From contig OY969903.1 in assembly GCA_963704405.1 (NCBI GenBank), positions 496,001 to 560,000 of the forward strand: a stretch of DNA of 64,000 bases. The letters run 5' to 3'. The notes under the pieces are model-generated. The model ran no database searches and was not told the origin of the DNA. It saw only the letters and a list, made by a program, of their open reading frames with translations. Both the position numbers and the translations under genes were made by a program. Source of the stretch: MFD01213-c1 sp963704405. GTDB lineage: Bacteria; Planctomycetota; Phycisphaerae; Tepidisphaerales; Tepidisphaeraceae. Position 1 is the first letter of the stretch, and each line of letters begins with the position of its first letter. Below are positions 39,566 to 48,294 of the stretch, piece by piece.

Positions 39566-40077
39566 ACTGCCTCCGAGCGTTCCCGCTCAAGCAACCGACG
39601 CAAGTAGTCAATTCCAATTTGTGACACCCTAAACTGCCCGCCACCCAACAAAATTGCGCGGCGAGCATCTATATTTCGCTTTATGGAAGCAGACGGATTT
39701 GTGAGACGAACTGCCTGTTGCAGCAGAAGCTCGTTAACAGGCCCGGTTGCGAAAGAATTGCTCGCATCGCGCGATTGAACAAAGTAGCCGGCAACTAAGG
39801 CCTTCTCAATGTCTGTCATTTCGGATGGGAACTGATGAAGAAACTCGCCGAAGTTTTCTGGCACTGCCAATAAACCACTTCGATCACCTCTTTGAATCGC
39901 CGCGTTCACATCGGCAGCCCGTACCAACGCTCCCGTTACTTGGCCTGCGAATCGTTGGCGCATTTGCGTAATGTCGCCATCAAGTAGCTGCCACCACTCC
40001 CGAACTACATTACTACTGCCGGAGATTTCGATCTCTCCGGTGGAAAAATTGATTCTCACGCGCGCCTCATCGGCCAT
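39562..40077 (-). CDS. Winged-helix protein A of the unassigned operon
   Basis: 171 residues. First gene of the operon. The beta-hairpin module is VRINFSTGEIEISGS then VVREWWQLLDG; the C-terminal winged-helix-like part is TDIEKALVAGYFVQ, SFATGPVNELLLQQAVRL, GGGQFRVSQIGIDYLRRLL. It matches protein B in plan and in several positions, so the two look like paralogues. AGGAG lies six bases before the ATG, after a leader of about 33 bases. A consensus promoter with a palindrome lies directly upstream. Confidence 0.65.
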   Translation of the reverse strand: MADEARVRINFSTGEIEISGSSNVVREWWQLLDGDITQMRQRFAGQVTGALVRAADVNAAIQRGDRSGLLAVPENFGEFLHQFPSEMTDIEKALVAGYFVQSRDASNSFATGPVNELLLQQAVRLTNPSASIKRNIDARRAILLGGGQFRVSQIGIDYLRRLLERERSEAV

Positions 40078-40110
40078 CTGGGGCTCCTGTTTTCGTCGGT
40101 CGCCGGATGA

Positions 40111-40138
40111 ATTGTATCTCAGATATCTGATATGTCAA
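40111..40138 (-). promoter_or_regulatory. Promoter of the three-gene operon with embedded palindrome
   Basis: Minus strand: consensus -35 TTGACA (40133-40138), 16-base spacer, -10 TACAAT (40111-40116). The spacer contains the perfect palindrome TCAGATATCTGA (40119-40130), extended imperfectly to 40116-40133. A strong, probably repressible promoter. Confidence 0.75.
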
Positions 40139-40175
40139 ATATAGAAATGATATTTTTTATTGTTATTTATTTTTT

Positions 40176-40189
40176 CATAAGTACTTATG
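40176..40189. promoter_or_regulatory. Upstream palindrome
   Basis: CATAAGTACTTATG is a perfect 14-bp palindrome about 40 bases upstream of the -35 of the three-gene operon, in a very AT-rich stretch (about 40131-40231). It may be a second regulator site. Confidence 0.5.
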
Positions 40190-41100
40190 GGGTATCAGTT
40201 TGAAATTTACAGTATCATATATAATCAGTATCGCCGCATGCCGCAGCTCGTGCCCGACAAAACCTTGCATGGCGTTGTCTCGGTAAGGTATTGGAGCTTC
40301 GTGAAGGCCGACGGAGACGGAAGAGAGGTTGTTCGGCCGGTGAAATAGGGGAATTTCACTTCATTTGCGCGAAAACCGGAAAGCGAGGAAGGCAAAGGTG
40401 CCGCCCCGCAGTCGGCTGGTTGCTCACGAAAACATTCCGCGCATGATCGATCTTGGCGCTGGGTCGATGCGGCAGGTTGCAAAAAACAGTGGTCAGAACC
40501 TAGAAGCGCGCAAAATACCCAAAAAGGTGGCATTTTGTGGCTGTTTGGACAGTCTGATGTTGGTCGATATCTAACAGGTGGCTACCGCCGCATGCCGCAG
40601 CTCGTGCCCGACAAAACCTTGCATGGCGTTGTCTCGGTAAGGTATTGGAGCTTCGTGAAGGCCGACGGAGACGGAAGAGAGGTTGTTCGGCCGGTGAAAT
40701 AGGGGAATTTCACTTCATTTGCGCGAAAACCGGAAAGCGAGGAAGGCAAAGGTGCCGCCCCGCAGTCGGCTGGTTGCTCACGAAAACATTCCGCGCATGA
40801 TCGATCTTGGCGCTGGGTCGATGCGGCAGGTTGCAAAAAACAGTGGTCAGAACCTAGAAGCGCGCAAAATACCCAAAAAGGTGGCATTTTGTGGCTGTTT
40901 GGACAGTCTGATGTTGGTCGATATCTAACAGGTGGCTACCGCCGCATGCCGCAGCTCGTGCCCGACAAAACCTTGCATGGCGTTGTCCCGGTAAGGTATT
41001 GGAGCTTCGTGAAGGCCGACGCGCGCACACCAAGTCGCGCCCGACCTCCCTTCGAGGAGATTGTCGTAATTGCTGACGAGGAAGCCGCACATCTCTATTT
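40190..41100. other. Non-coding accessory stretch with tandem repeats
   Basis: Lies between the operon promoter and the nuclease-like remnant. Contains the 354-bp tandem repeat array (40232-41021) and no intact gene. The AT-rich part ends abruptly at 40231, where the first repeat begins. Confidence 0.6.
40232..41021. repeat. 354-bp tandem repeat, 2.2 copies
   Basis: Copy 1 is 40232-40585, copy 2 40586-40939 (apparently identical), and copy 3 40940-41021 is truncated, with one T-to-C change near 40988. The unit begins CGCCGCATGCCGCAGCTCGT. 354 is divisible by three and the plus-strand frame through RRMPQLVPDKTLHGV is the same in every copy, interrupted once per unit by a TAG near the CCGGTGAAATAG text. 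Two or more rounds of unequal duplication are indicated. Confidence 0.9.
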
Positions 41101-41313
41101 CTATACGCTTTCAACCCCAAACCGCAACAACATCCGCGGCAGTACGTCGTTTAGCCGTTCCATCTCTGTATAGGCGAGTTCGATGAGCCGCAGATTGTAC
41201 TTCTTGTAGATCGCCTGCTTCGTCGCCTGACGTTCGCGGTACTTCGCTTCGTGTTCGTGGCCCTAGAATTCAATGTGGACGCCCTTATGGCGGCGCGCCA
41301 CGCTTTTCGCGCG
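41101..41313 (-). pseudogene. Remnant of an endonuclease-like protein with an in-frame stop
   Basis: Read on the minus strand, the frame ending at 41101 gives KGVHIEF, a TAG stop, then GHEHEAKYRERQATKQAIYKKYNLRLIEL and about 20 further residues. The 'E-F-W-G...K...Y....L..I.L' pattern is that of the end of PD-(D/E)xK/DUF559-like nucleases, where a Trp (TGG) normally follows EF; TAG would be a single-base change. The beginning is missing or degraded before about 41300. The family call is a guess from pattern. Confidence 0.45.
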
Positions 41314-41362
41314 GGCTGTCAGCTTGCAGCACGCGCCGCCCGGTTGCCTCCTTCTCCGCCCC

Positions 41363-42078
41363 TCACTCCCTCTTCCCAAACATCCCCAACTCCTTCAACA
41401 ATTGCATCGCAAGCTGCCCGCTTTGCCGATCCCCGCTGTCCAGCCGGGCGGCCAGCACACGCACAGCTCGGCTGCTGAGCATCTGCACGCCATCTTTGTT
41501 CTCCGCCAGCCGGTCGCGCTTCAGCAACTCATAGATCGCGCGGAACAGCGGCTGCCCCTTCCACCGGTAAATCTGCGACCGCGCGACGCCCGTCTTCTCC
41601 GCGGCCCGGGTCGGGCCCTCGCCCCATAGCAGCCACCGCATCACCTTCGCCTGCTCCTCGTCCAGCATGGCCCAAAGCCCGGCGGTGTCGAGATCGCGCA
41701 AATAAGCCAGCTCCGCCGGCAGCTCCGCCGCCGAGACGCGCGTTGCCAGGACCGGCGTAGGCGACGCCGCCTCCGGCGCGGCCGCAATGGGCAGCAAATT
41801 TGCCAGGCTTTCCGCTGTCGCCGCGGTGGCGGCCGGCGCCACGGCGCGCTGGAGATGTCGAGCGAAAGGCCCGGCGGGCTCGTCTCCGAAAATTTCCCCC
41901 CTGCCATACCCGCCCGCCCGCCAATCTCGCCTCCACCAGCGATAGCTGAGCAAACGTCAGGTGCCCTCATCGCCGCACCCGTCTGCCCGGCGTCCGCCAA
42001 AGGCAACTCCGGCGACGCCCCCCGCGCCGCGGCCATGAACTCCATCGACAACTCATTTTCAAACCCGGATTGATGCAC
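41363..42078 (-). CDS. HTH protein, phage small-terminase-like (frame broken near 41870-41900)
   Basis: About 238 residues after correction, from a GTG at 42078 preceded by AAGGGAG. The tail frame carries the recognisable part: LWGEGPTRAAEKTGVARSQIYRWKGQPLFRAI, a helix-turn-helix, then a helical C-terminus. The head frame reads MEFMAAARGASPELPLADAGQ and joins at the GPFARHLQRAV text by a -1 change. The Ala/Pro-rich centre is low-complexity. Likely a DNA-binding protein of phage or mobile origin. Confidence 0.6.
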
Positions 42079-42494
42079 GTACGCTCCCTTCAGTAAGAGG
42101 TAAGCCAAACTTATACCGAACAAAGGTATAGCGTGCAACAATAAATTCGTGTTTTTTCATAAAATGATATGAATACAATGGGCAATCCAGGCAAAATTCG
42201 AGGCGCATGATATCATATTCTTGCTATTAGTCGTCGGTCCATATTCCTTAAGATCATAATTTGCCTTGACTTACAGACACAGGCCGGACCAAGACACACG
42301 CCGCGGCGCGCCTCAGCGCGCCCCACCACGCTACCCGCGGCTACCTCCCAACGGACCACGGACAACGGACAACGGACAACGGACCACGGACAACGGACAA
42401 CGGACCACGGACAACGGACAACGGACCACGGACAACGGACGCACCACGCCCCCTCAGGTTGACGCCCCCGCCACCCTCCCCCACGATAGCCCGC
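42079..42494. other. Intergenic with minisatellite
   Basis: Upstream of moeA and of the HTH gene. Holds an AT-rich stretch at 42100-42260 and the 9-bp-word repeat at 42353-42438, listed separately. No gene seen. Confidence 0.55.
42353..42438. repeat. Minisatellite of CGGACAACG / CGGACCACG words
   Basis: About nine 9-bp words alternating CGGACAACG and CGGACCACG in a 27-bp higher-order pattern. It lies about 60 bases before the moeA start. Such words recur in many environmental bacterial genomes. Confidence 0.85.
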
Positions 42495-43780
42495 ATGTTC
42501 GATCGCACCGGGCCCGGCTCGCCGCAGATCATCTCCGTCGCCGATGCGGTTAGGGTTCTCGACACCGCGCCCGTCACACCGCGCGTGCAGCGAGCCCCCC
42601 TCCGCGACGCCCTGGGCCTGCGGCTCGCCGAGCCGATCGCCAGCGACCGCGATCACCCCCCATTCGATAAAGCCCTGATGGACGGCTTCGCCGTGCAGTC
42701 GGCCGATGTGACCCGCCCGGGCGCAGCGCTGCAGGTCATCGACACCGTCCCCGCCGGCCGGATGGGCCATCGCGCCATCGGCGCCGGTGAAGCCGCGGCG
42801 ATCATGACCGGCGCCCCCTCCCCGCCGGCGCCGATGCGGTCGTGCCGGTCGAGGAGACCAGCCGCGACGGCGATCGCGTCGTCATTCACAAACCCGCCAG
42901 ACCCGGCGCCGCAATCGCGCGCCGTGGCAATGACATGATTGCCGGTCGCATCGTGCTCGAAAAAGGAACCCGCCTCGGCGCCGCGCAGATCGCCGTCGCG
43001 GCGAGCGTGGGCGCGGCCCAGGTGCAGGTCTTCGCCCCGCCCATCGTCGCGGTGCTGTCCACAGGCGATGAACTGGTGCCAATCGATCAATCACCCACTG
43101 GCGCGCAGATCCGCAATTCCAATTCCTATCTGCTGGTCGCCCTGCTGCGGCAACTAGGCTGCGAGGTCCGCGACCTGGGCATTGCGCAGGATGATCCGCA
43201 GGCGCTTCGCGAAGCAATCAAGGAGGGCATTCTTGCCGACGCCTTGTTCATCACCGGCGGCATAAGCATGGGAGAGCGCGATTACGTCCCCGCGCTTCTC
43301 GAAGAACTTGGCTTCGAACTGAAAATCCGAAAGCTGCGCATCAAACCCGGCAAGCCTTTCATATTCGCCAGCAAGCCGGCTTTCGAATCCATCGACATCC
43401 GCCCGACCCCGGATGACCACGGCTTGCGCACCACGGTTTCTGTTCGCGATCAATACGTCTTTGGCCTGCCCGGCAACCCGCTTAGTGCCTTTGTCTGTAC
43501 TGTCCGCCTTGCGGCTCGTCTTCTCTCCCGCATGGCCGGCGGTCCCCCGGAAGCCGCCTTGATGGAAGCCCGCCTGACTTCCCCCCTCCCCCTGAACGGC
43601 CCGCGAGAGTTCTATCAACCCGCCTTCCGCATTGGTTCATCGGTTGAGCCGTTGAGTTGGAACGGCTCGGCCGACATCTACACCCTTGCCCGCGCCAATT
43701 CCCTGATCATCCGGCCCGAAGACGCCCCCCCCGCCGCGGCGGGGGATATCGTGCAACTGATTGACCTGTCATGCCTCTGA
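42495..43780 (+). CDS. moeA: Molybdopterin molybdenumtransferase MoeA (frame broken near 42812-42830)
   Basis: About 428 residues after correction. Inserts molybdate into adenylated molybdopterin. First frame: SVADAVRVLD, HPPFDKALMDGFAV, GEAAAIMTGAP. Then a -1 change at a CCCCC/CCCC stretch leads to LPAGADAVVPVEET in the next frame, with the MoaB/MoeA core (VLSTGDELVP, NSNSYLLVALL, FITGGISMGERDYV) and the C-terminal domain. One missing base in a homopolymer is the simple reading. No other moa/moe gene is adjacent. Confidence 0.9.
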
Positions 43781-44040
43781 GCGAATCCGGCGGCAGTTGA
43801 GAATAAAGCCGGCGGTGTTACGTTATATGGGACGGCAGGAGTAATAAGCTTTTGATTGGAACGAGACTTAAAGCTCCTAACAAAACAGGAAGAAAATGAA
43901 CGCAGAATCGCGGAAGCCGCGGAGGTAAAACGCGGAAAAAACAAGGAAAAACATAGCCCTCTCTGTTCTACCTCCGCGGCCTCCGTGACTCTGCGTTCAT
44001 CCATTCTGTTAGGAACTTTTACATAAGCGAGGGTATGAAT
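43781..44040. other. Intergenic with long inverted repeat
   Basis: Contains the palindromic element at 43870-44020 listed separately. No gene. Confidence 0.6.
43870..44020. repeat. Long imperfect inverted repeat (possible palindromic mobile unit)
   Basis: The left part (AAAGCTCCTAACA..., AACGCAGAATCGCGGAAGCC, GCGGAGGTA) reappears in reverse complement on the right (ACCTCCGCGGCCTCCGTGAC..., CTGTTAGGAACTTT). Total span about 151 bp with a central about 35-base AT-rich loop. It ends 20 bases before the Lys/His-rich peptide gene. Confidence 0.75.
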
Positions 44041-44229
44041 ATGCGCAAACTGAGTCTGATTTTGGCCGTGTTGTTGGCGATCGGAATCTGCGGCAGCAGC
44101 GCGAGTTATGCCGCGCCGACGCATGGCGACACCGTGCTGGTCAAGAAGACCAACGGCAAGAAGCACAAGAAGGGGCACAAAAAACACAAGGGCAAGAAGC
44201 ACAAGGGTAAAAAGGCGGCCAAGGCCTGA
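44041..44229 (+). CDS. Secreted Lys/His-rich small peptide
   Basis: 62 residues. A signal peptide (MRKLSLILAVLLAIGICGSSASYA) is followed by a short mature part that is almost entirely Lys, His and Gly (KKHKKGHKKHKGKKHKGKK). The ATG at 44041 is eight bases after GAGGG; another ATG lies two codons before. The mature peptide would be highly positive and able to bind metals or nucleic acid. Function unknown; possible metal scavenger or cell-surface polyanion binder. Confidence 0.6.
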   Translation: MRKLSLILAVLLAIGICGSSASYAAPTHGDTVLVKKTNGKKHKKGHKKHKGKKHKGKKAAKA

Positions 44230-44282
44230 TCATTTGTTGATTTTTTAGTGTGTCCGGAGGGACACATGCGGCCCTTCTTCGT

Positions 44283-44909
44283 TCAGGCCGGCTTTACCGC
44301 CGCCAGGGCGTAGAAGGGCCTTCCTTCGCGCTGATACTTTCGCTCGAAGTTGGTACCGACAAACTCGCCTTCACCGGCCGATCCGGGGCGGTTGTAATCG
44401 ACGATCGTGAGGGCCGAAGCGCGGATGGCCGGCTCGATATTTTCCTCAAAATAGCCCTGATGATCGGTAACAACCTGGAGGCGGCCGCCTGCGATGAGCA
44501 CGCGCTCGGCCTGCTTCATGAATGGTTCCTGGATGAGCCGGCGCTTGTGATGCCGCTTCTTCGGCCAGGGGTCGGGGAAATAAACGTGAAGGACAGACAG
44601 GCTGTCCGCGGGGACATGCTCACGCAGGAAAAACAGCGCCTCGGCTCGGACGGTTCGGGCGTTCGTGCAATTGTGGCGGCGAAGCCGATCGCTGGCGTAA
44701 CGCCAGAACCAGTTGGCCCATTCGATGCCGAAAAAATTCACTTCCGGCCTCGCACGGGCCTGTTCGGTGAGGAAGGTGCCTTTGCCCATGCCGATTTCGA
44801 GCTCGACGGGATGGTCATTGCCGAACAGTTCATTCCAGACAATGGGGCGCGGGAGCGCGTCGGGATCGAGCCCGACGCCTTGAACGATCAAATCACGTTG
44901 CGATTGCAT
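44283..44909 (-). CDS. trmB: tRNA (guanine-N7-)-methyltransferase TrmB
   Basis: 208 residues. Methylates G46 in tRNA variable loops. LEIGMGKGTFL is the SAM motif, FFGIEWANW motif II, VYFPDPWPKKRHHKRRL the active-site block and VTDHQGYFEENI the next. The C-terminal TNFERKYQREGRPFYALA is standard. It overlaps no other gene; no SD is visible before the ATG at 44909. Confidence 0.95.
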   Translation of the reverse strand: MQSQRDLIVQGVGLDPDALPRPIVWNELFGNDHPVELEIGMGKGTFLTEQARARPEVNFFGIEWANWFWRYASDRLRRHNCTNARTVRAEALFFLREHVPADSLSVLHVYFPDPWPKKRHHKRRLIQEPFMKQAERVLIAGGRLQVVTDHQGYFEENIEPAIRASALTIVDYNRPGSAGEGEFVGTNFERKYQREGRPFYALAAVKPA

Positions 44910-45392
44910 AGGGGAGGGGATGATACGGGAGGGGCGGCGTATGGCCTAACCGCTCCGTGACAAAAGTCGCACGGCGCTATCACGCGGAATGGCGCCATCA
45001 TATTACGACAGGGTTCGACCCGTTCCCCGGTACTCGCGGGCCCCATCTCGCTTGTCCTGATCTGCCTCCCCGCACTCCTGAAGCGCTGCTCTAAGGAGGG
45101 TCCATCCCGCCCTCGCCTTCCTTGGCGCCTTCGTCGCCGCCCTCATCATCTGGACCGCGCCTCCTCCAGACGACTGAAAATCGTTCCTTGAACAACCCAT
45201 CCACCCAACGCCTTAAACAGGCACAACGCCCGTAGTTTGTCCATTCCGCGCGCAATTAAACGACCGCATGCAATTAATCGAGATATCTCAGACTTTGATT
45301 AAGTGAGCAAGTAGCGAACGTCGATGAGGCGCGGAGGGGGAAATACGCCGCACTCCACAACTTGACATTTCAAGCTGGGAAAAGGACATCGG
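44910..45392. other. Intergenic, no gene seen
   Basis: 483 bases between the divergent trmB and histidine kinase. A short plus-strand open frame ending VAALIIWTAPPPDD (about 45090-45175) has a membrane-like character but no start codon; it may be a remnant. No promoter could be identified with confidence. Confidence 0.5.
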
Positions 45393-47842
45393 ATGCATGT
45401 GCTCATTATTGAAGACAGTAAAAGCGGACTTCGTCAGGTCGAACGCGTTTTAGGTGACCAGGTCATCCTTTCACGCGCATCGACCCTCGCCCACGGCCTG
45501 GAGTTAGCCGCCCGGAAATCAATTGATCTGGTCATTCTTAATATAGCTCTGAAGGAAAGTGCCGCATTGGCGGCATTGGAAAAAGCACGTGCTGCGCTGT
45601 CGAATGTTCCGGTCCTGCTGTTAAGCGAAATCGAATGTAGCGAATCGGCGCTCGCGCCGTTCGAACCAGCGAACAAGACCAGATCAGCAAAGCACAGCAC
45701 ACCAACGAAACGCTGGGGGCGCAGGTGATCCGGCAGGTCTCGGATCTCCGGGCTTCCAATGAAGCGCTGGCGGCGGCCAAAAACACGCATTCAGCCGACC
45801 TCCGCTTCCGCGAACAGGCCAAGCTCGACCTGCATGACAGCAAATCCAGCTTTGTGTTCCTGGCTGATGCGATGCCGCAGATCGTCTGGAAGGCGGCATC
45901 TGATGGTAATCGCAACTATTGCAATCAACGCTGGTTTGAATACACCGCCTTGAGCTGGGAGCAGACCAGCGACTGGGGCTGGACGCAAGTCGTGCATCCC
46001 GATGATGTGCAGAACTGCATCGCGCGCTGGACGAGAGCCTTCACGGCCGGCGACCCGTATGAAGTGGAATATCGCCTGCGGCGTGGGACCGACGGGTCTT
46101 ATCGATGGCACCTTGGCCGCGCCCTGCCGCGGCTGGATGCTTCGGGAGCCATCGTCGAATGGATCGGGACATGCACCGACATTCACGACCAGAAAATGGT
46201 CGCCGCCGACCTGGAAAAATCCCGCAACGAACTCGAAGCGCGCGTCACCGAGAGAACCGCCGAGCTTCAACTCGCGAAAGATGTCGCCGAAACGGCCACC
46301 GGCGCCAAGAGCGAATTCCTGGCGAACATGAGCCATGAGATTCGCACCCCCATCACCGCCATCATTGGGTTCGCCGAATTAATGCTGCGTCCCGATCAGC
46401 CCCCCGCCGAGCGCGCGGAGTATGTCTACATCGTCCGTCGCAACGCCAAGCATCTGCTGGACATCATCAACGACATTCTCGATCTCTCGAAAATCGAAGC
46501 GGGAAAGATGACCGTCGAGAAGATTGAATGCAACGTGCCGCGCTTCATGGCCGACATTCTCTCCACCATGCGGCCACGGGCGAAGGAAATGGCCCTGAAG
46601 TTCGCGATCAAATTCGTCGGGAAGATCCCCCAGAACATTCAGACGGACAGCGTAAAATTCCGGCAGATCCTGGTGAACCTGCTCGGCAATGCGATCAAGT
46701 TCACGGAAAAGGGATCGGTCACGATGGTCGTGCGATTCGAACCTGTCGCCGGCGTCAACCTCCTGCATGTGGATGTTGAAGACAGCGGCATCGGACTCAC
46801 CCCCCAACAATTGGACCAGCTATTCCAGCCGTTCACTCAGGCCGATAAATCCACGACGCGGCGATTCGGAGGAACGGGACTTGGCCTTACCATCAGCCGC
46901 CGGCTCGCCCGGCTCCTCGGTGGTGAAGTCCAGGTCAAATCTGAACGGGGCGTCGGCAGCACCTTTTCGGTTACCATCGAATGCGGCCCCGGCAACGGCG
47001 CCGAAATGCTCGAGGGACTCAACGAATCCGGATTGCCCATCACCGTCCTTCCTCTGACCATCAGCGACGTTATGTTGCGCGGGCGAATCCTCCTGGCCGA
47101 AGATGGCCGGGATAACCAGCGCCTGCTCACCACCCATCTCAGGGCCGCGGGCGCCGAGGTAGCCATCGCTGACAATGGGAAAATCGCCGTCGACATGGCC
47201 ATCGCCCAGCCGTTTGACCTGATTCTCATGGACATGCAGATGCCCGAAATGGATGGCTACACTGCCACCGCCGAGCTTCGCCGCCGCGGCGTGATCGTCC
47301 CGATCATCGCCTTGACCGCCCACGCGATGTCGGAAGATCGGATCAAATGCCTCGACAGCGGCTGCTCCGATTACCTCACTAAACCCGTTACCCAGGAAAT
47401 CCTCTTGCGAACCATCGCCCACCACCTCGGCCAGGTCCTTCCCCCGCCGGCGCCGGCGAAAGTCAAACCGGAAATAAAATCAGCGAACATCGACCCCGGC
47501 GGCACGATCGTCAGCAGCTTGATCGACGACCCGGGAATGAAAACGATCATCGACGAATTCGTCGCGGGACTCCCAGGTGAAGTCGCCAGATTGCTCGACC
47601 TTGTGGGCGGCGAAGATTTGCAGCCGCTCCGCCGCGCCGCCCACCAGCTTCGCGGCACAGGCGGCGGCTATGGCTTTGACGCAATCACCGAATTCGCCAC
47701 CCAGGTGGAAGACTCCATCAAAGCCGCCGAACATCGAGATATCATCACCACGCAAACTCACGCGCTGATCGATGTGATTCATCGCGTGGAAGGGTTTGAT
47801 CCCGGCAAAGAGCTGCTTGCAAGCGGAGGAAACACAATATGA
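45393..47842 (+). CDS. Hybrid histidine kinase REC-PAS-HisKA-HATPase-REC-HPt (frame broken near 45645-45665)
   Basis: About 815 residues after correction. Order: REC-like domain (VLIIEDSKSG), coiled-coil linker (ISKAQHTNETLGAQVIRQV), PAS (NYCNQRWFEYT), HisKA with the phospho-His in MSHEIRTP, HATPase (NLLGNAIKFTE, DSGIGLT, GGTGLGL), a REC with Asp in ILMDMQMPEMDGY, and an HPt (AHQLRGTGGG). The first REC has DLVILNIAL: Asn where the phospho-Asp should be. The frame change sits between that REC and the linker; -1 joins them. Followed by two response regulators, with ATGA overlap to the next gene (47839-47842). Soluble, no membrane segment. Confidence 0.88.
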
Positions 47843-48294
47843 ACAATTCCATTCTGATTGTTGATGATTCCCCAAACGTTCACCGGCTCGTCGGGGCTTT
47901 CCTGGCCGATGAGCCGCTCAGTATTCAGTCCGCTCTGAACGGATTGGATGCCATCGTGATGGCAGAGCAGCAGAAACCGGGGCTGATCCTGCTCGACATT
48001 GATATGCCGGAGATGGACGGCTTTGAAGTTTTCCGCCGCCTGAAAGCCCACCCGCAAACCGCCGCCATCCCGGTCGTTTTTCTAACCGCCAGCCTCTTGC
48101 TCGACGACCGGCTGAAAGGATTGAACATTGGAGCATTGGATTATGTTTCCAAGCCCTTTAAGCCCGCTGAATTTCGCGCCAGAGTCAGGGCAGCGCTGCA
48201 CTTGCGAAATCAATCGCTTCCAGCCCTGACCACCCAAGACCAAAAGACGTTCGATTTATTGACCACAGGAGAAAAATATGAACCAGCCAATTAA
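47839..48294 (+). CDS. Single-domain response regulator
   Basis: 151 residues. A REC domain with the acidic pocket (IVDDS), phospho-Asp in LILLDIDMPEMDGF and the KPF lysine (VSKPFKP). No output domain follows. Overlaps the kinase stop by ATGA and the next gene's start by 17 bases, so the three form one translational unit. Likely a CheY/SpoOF-like intermediate between the hybrid kinase and the diguanylate cyclase. Confidence 0.9.
   Translation: MNNSILIVDDSPNVHRLVGAFLADEPLSIQSALNGLDAIVMAEQQKPGLILLDIDMPEMDGFEVFRRLKAHPQTAAIPVVFLTASLLLDDRLKGLNIGALDYVSKPFKPAEFRARVRAALHLRNQSLPALTTQDQKTFDLLTTGEKYEPAN

Noticed and set aside
40225..40887. Two identical minus-strand frames of 101-102 codons across the tandem repeat.
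   Set aside because: Identical because of the DNA repeat, no SD, composition not protein-like, Cys scattered without pattern.
40232..41021. CRISPR array or phage att site.
   Set aside because: Units are 354 bp and directly adjacent, with no short repeats and spacers and no tRNA or integrase next to them.
42353..42438. CRISPR-like array.
   Set aside because: Words are 9 bp without spacers and no cas gene is nearby.
42341..42577. Minus-strand frame with repeated VVRGPLS residues.
   Set aside because: A translation of the minisatellite, not a real repeat protein.
44249..44265. Short GTGTCC-GGAG-GGACAC hairpin between two convergent genes.
   Set aside because: Only six pairs and the T-run lies before, not after, the stem on the plus strand.
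45003..45200. tRNA-like GGTTCGACCC text near 45010.
   Set aside because: No cloverleaf can be drawn around it; arms and anticodon stem are missing.
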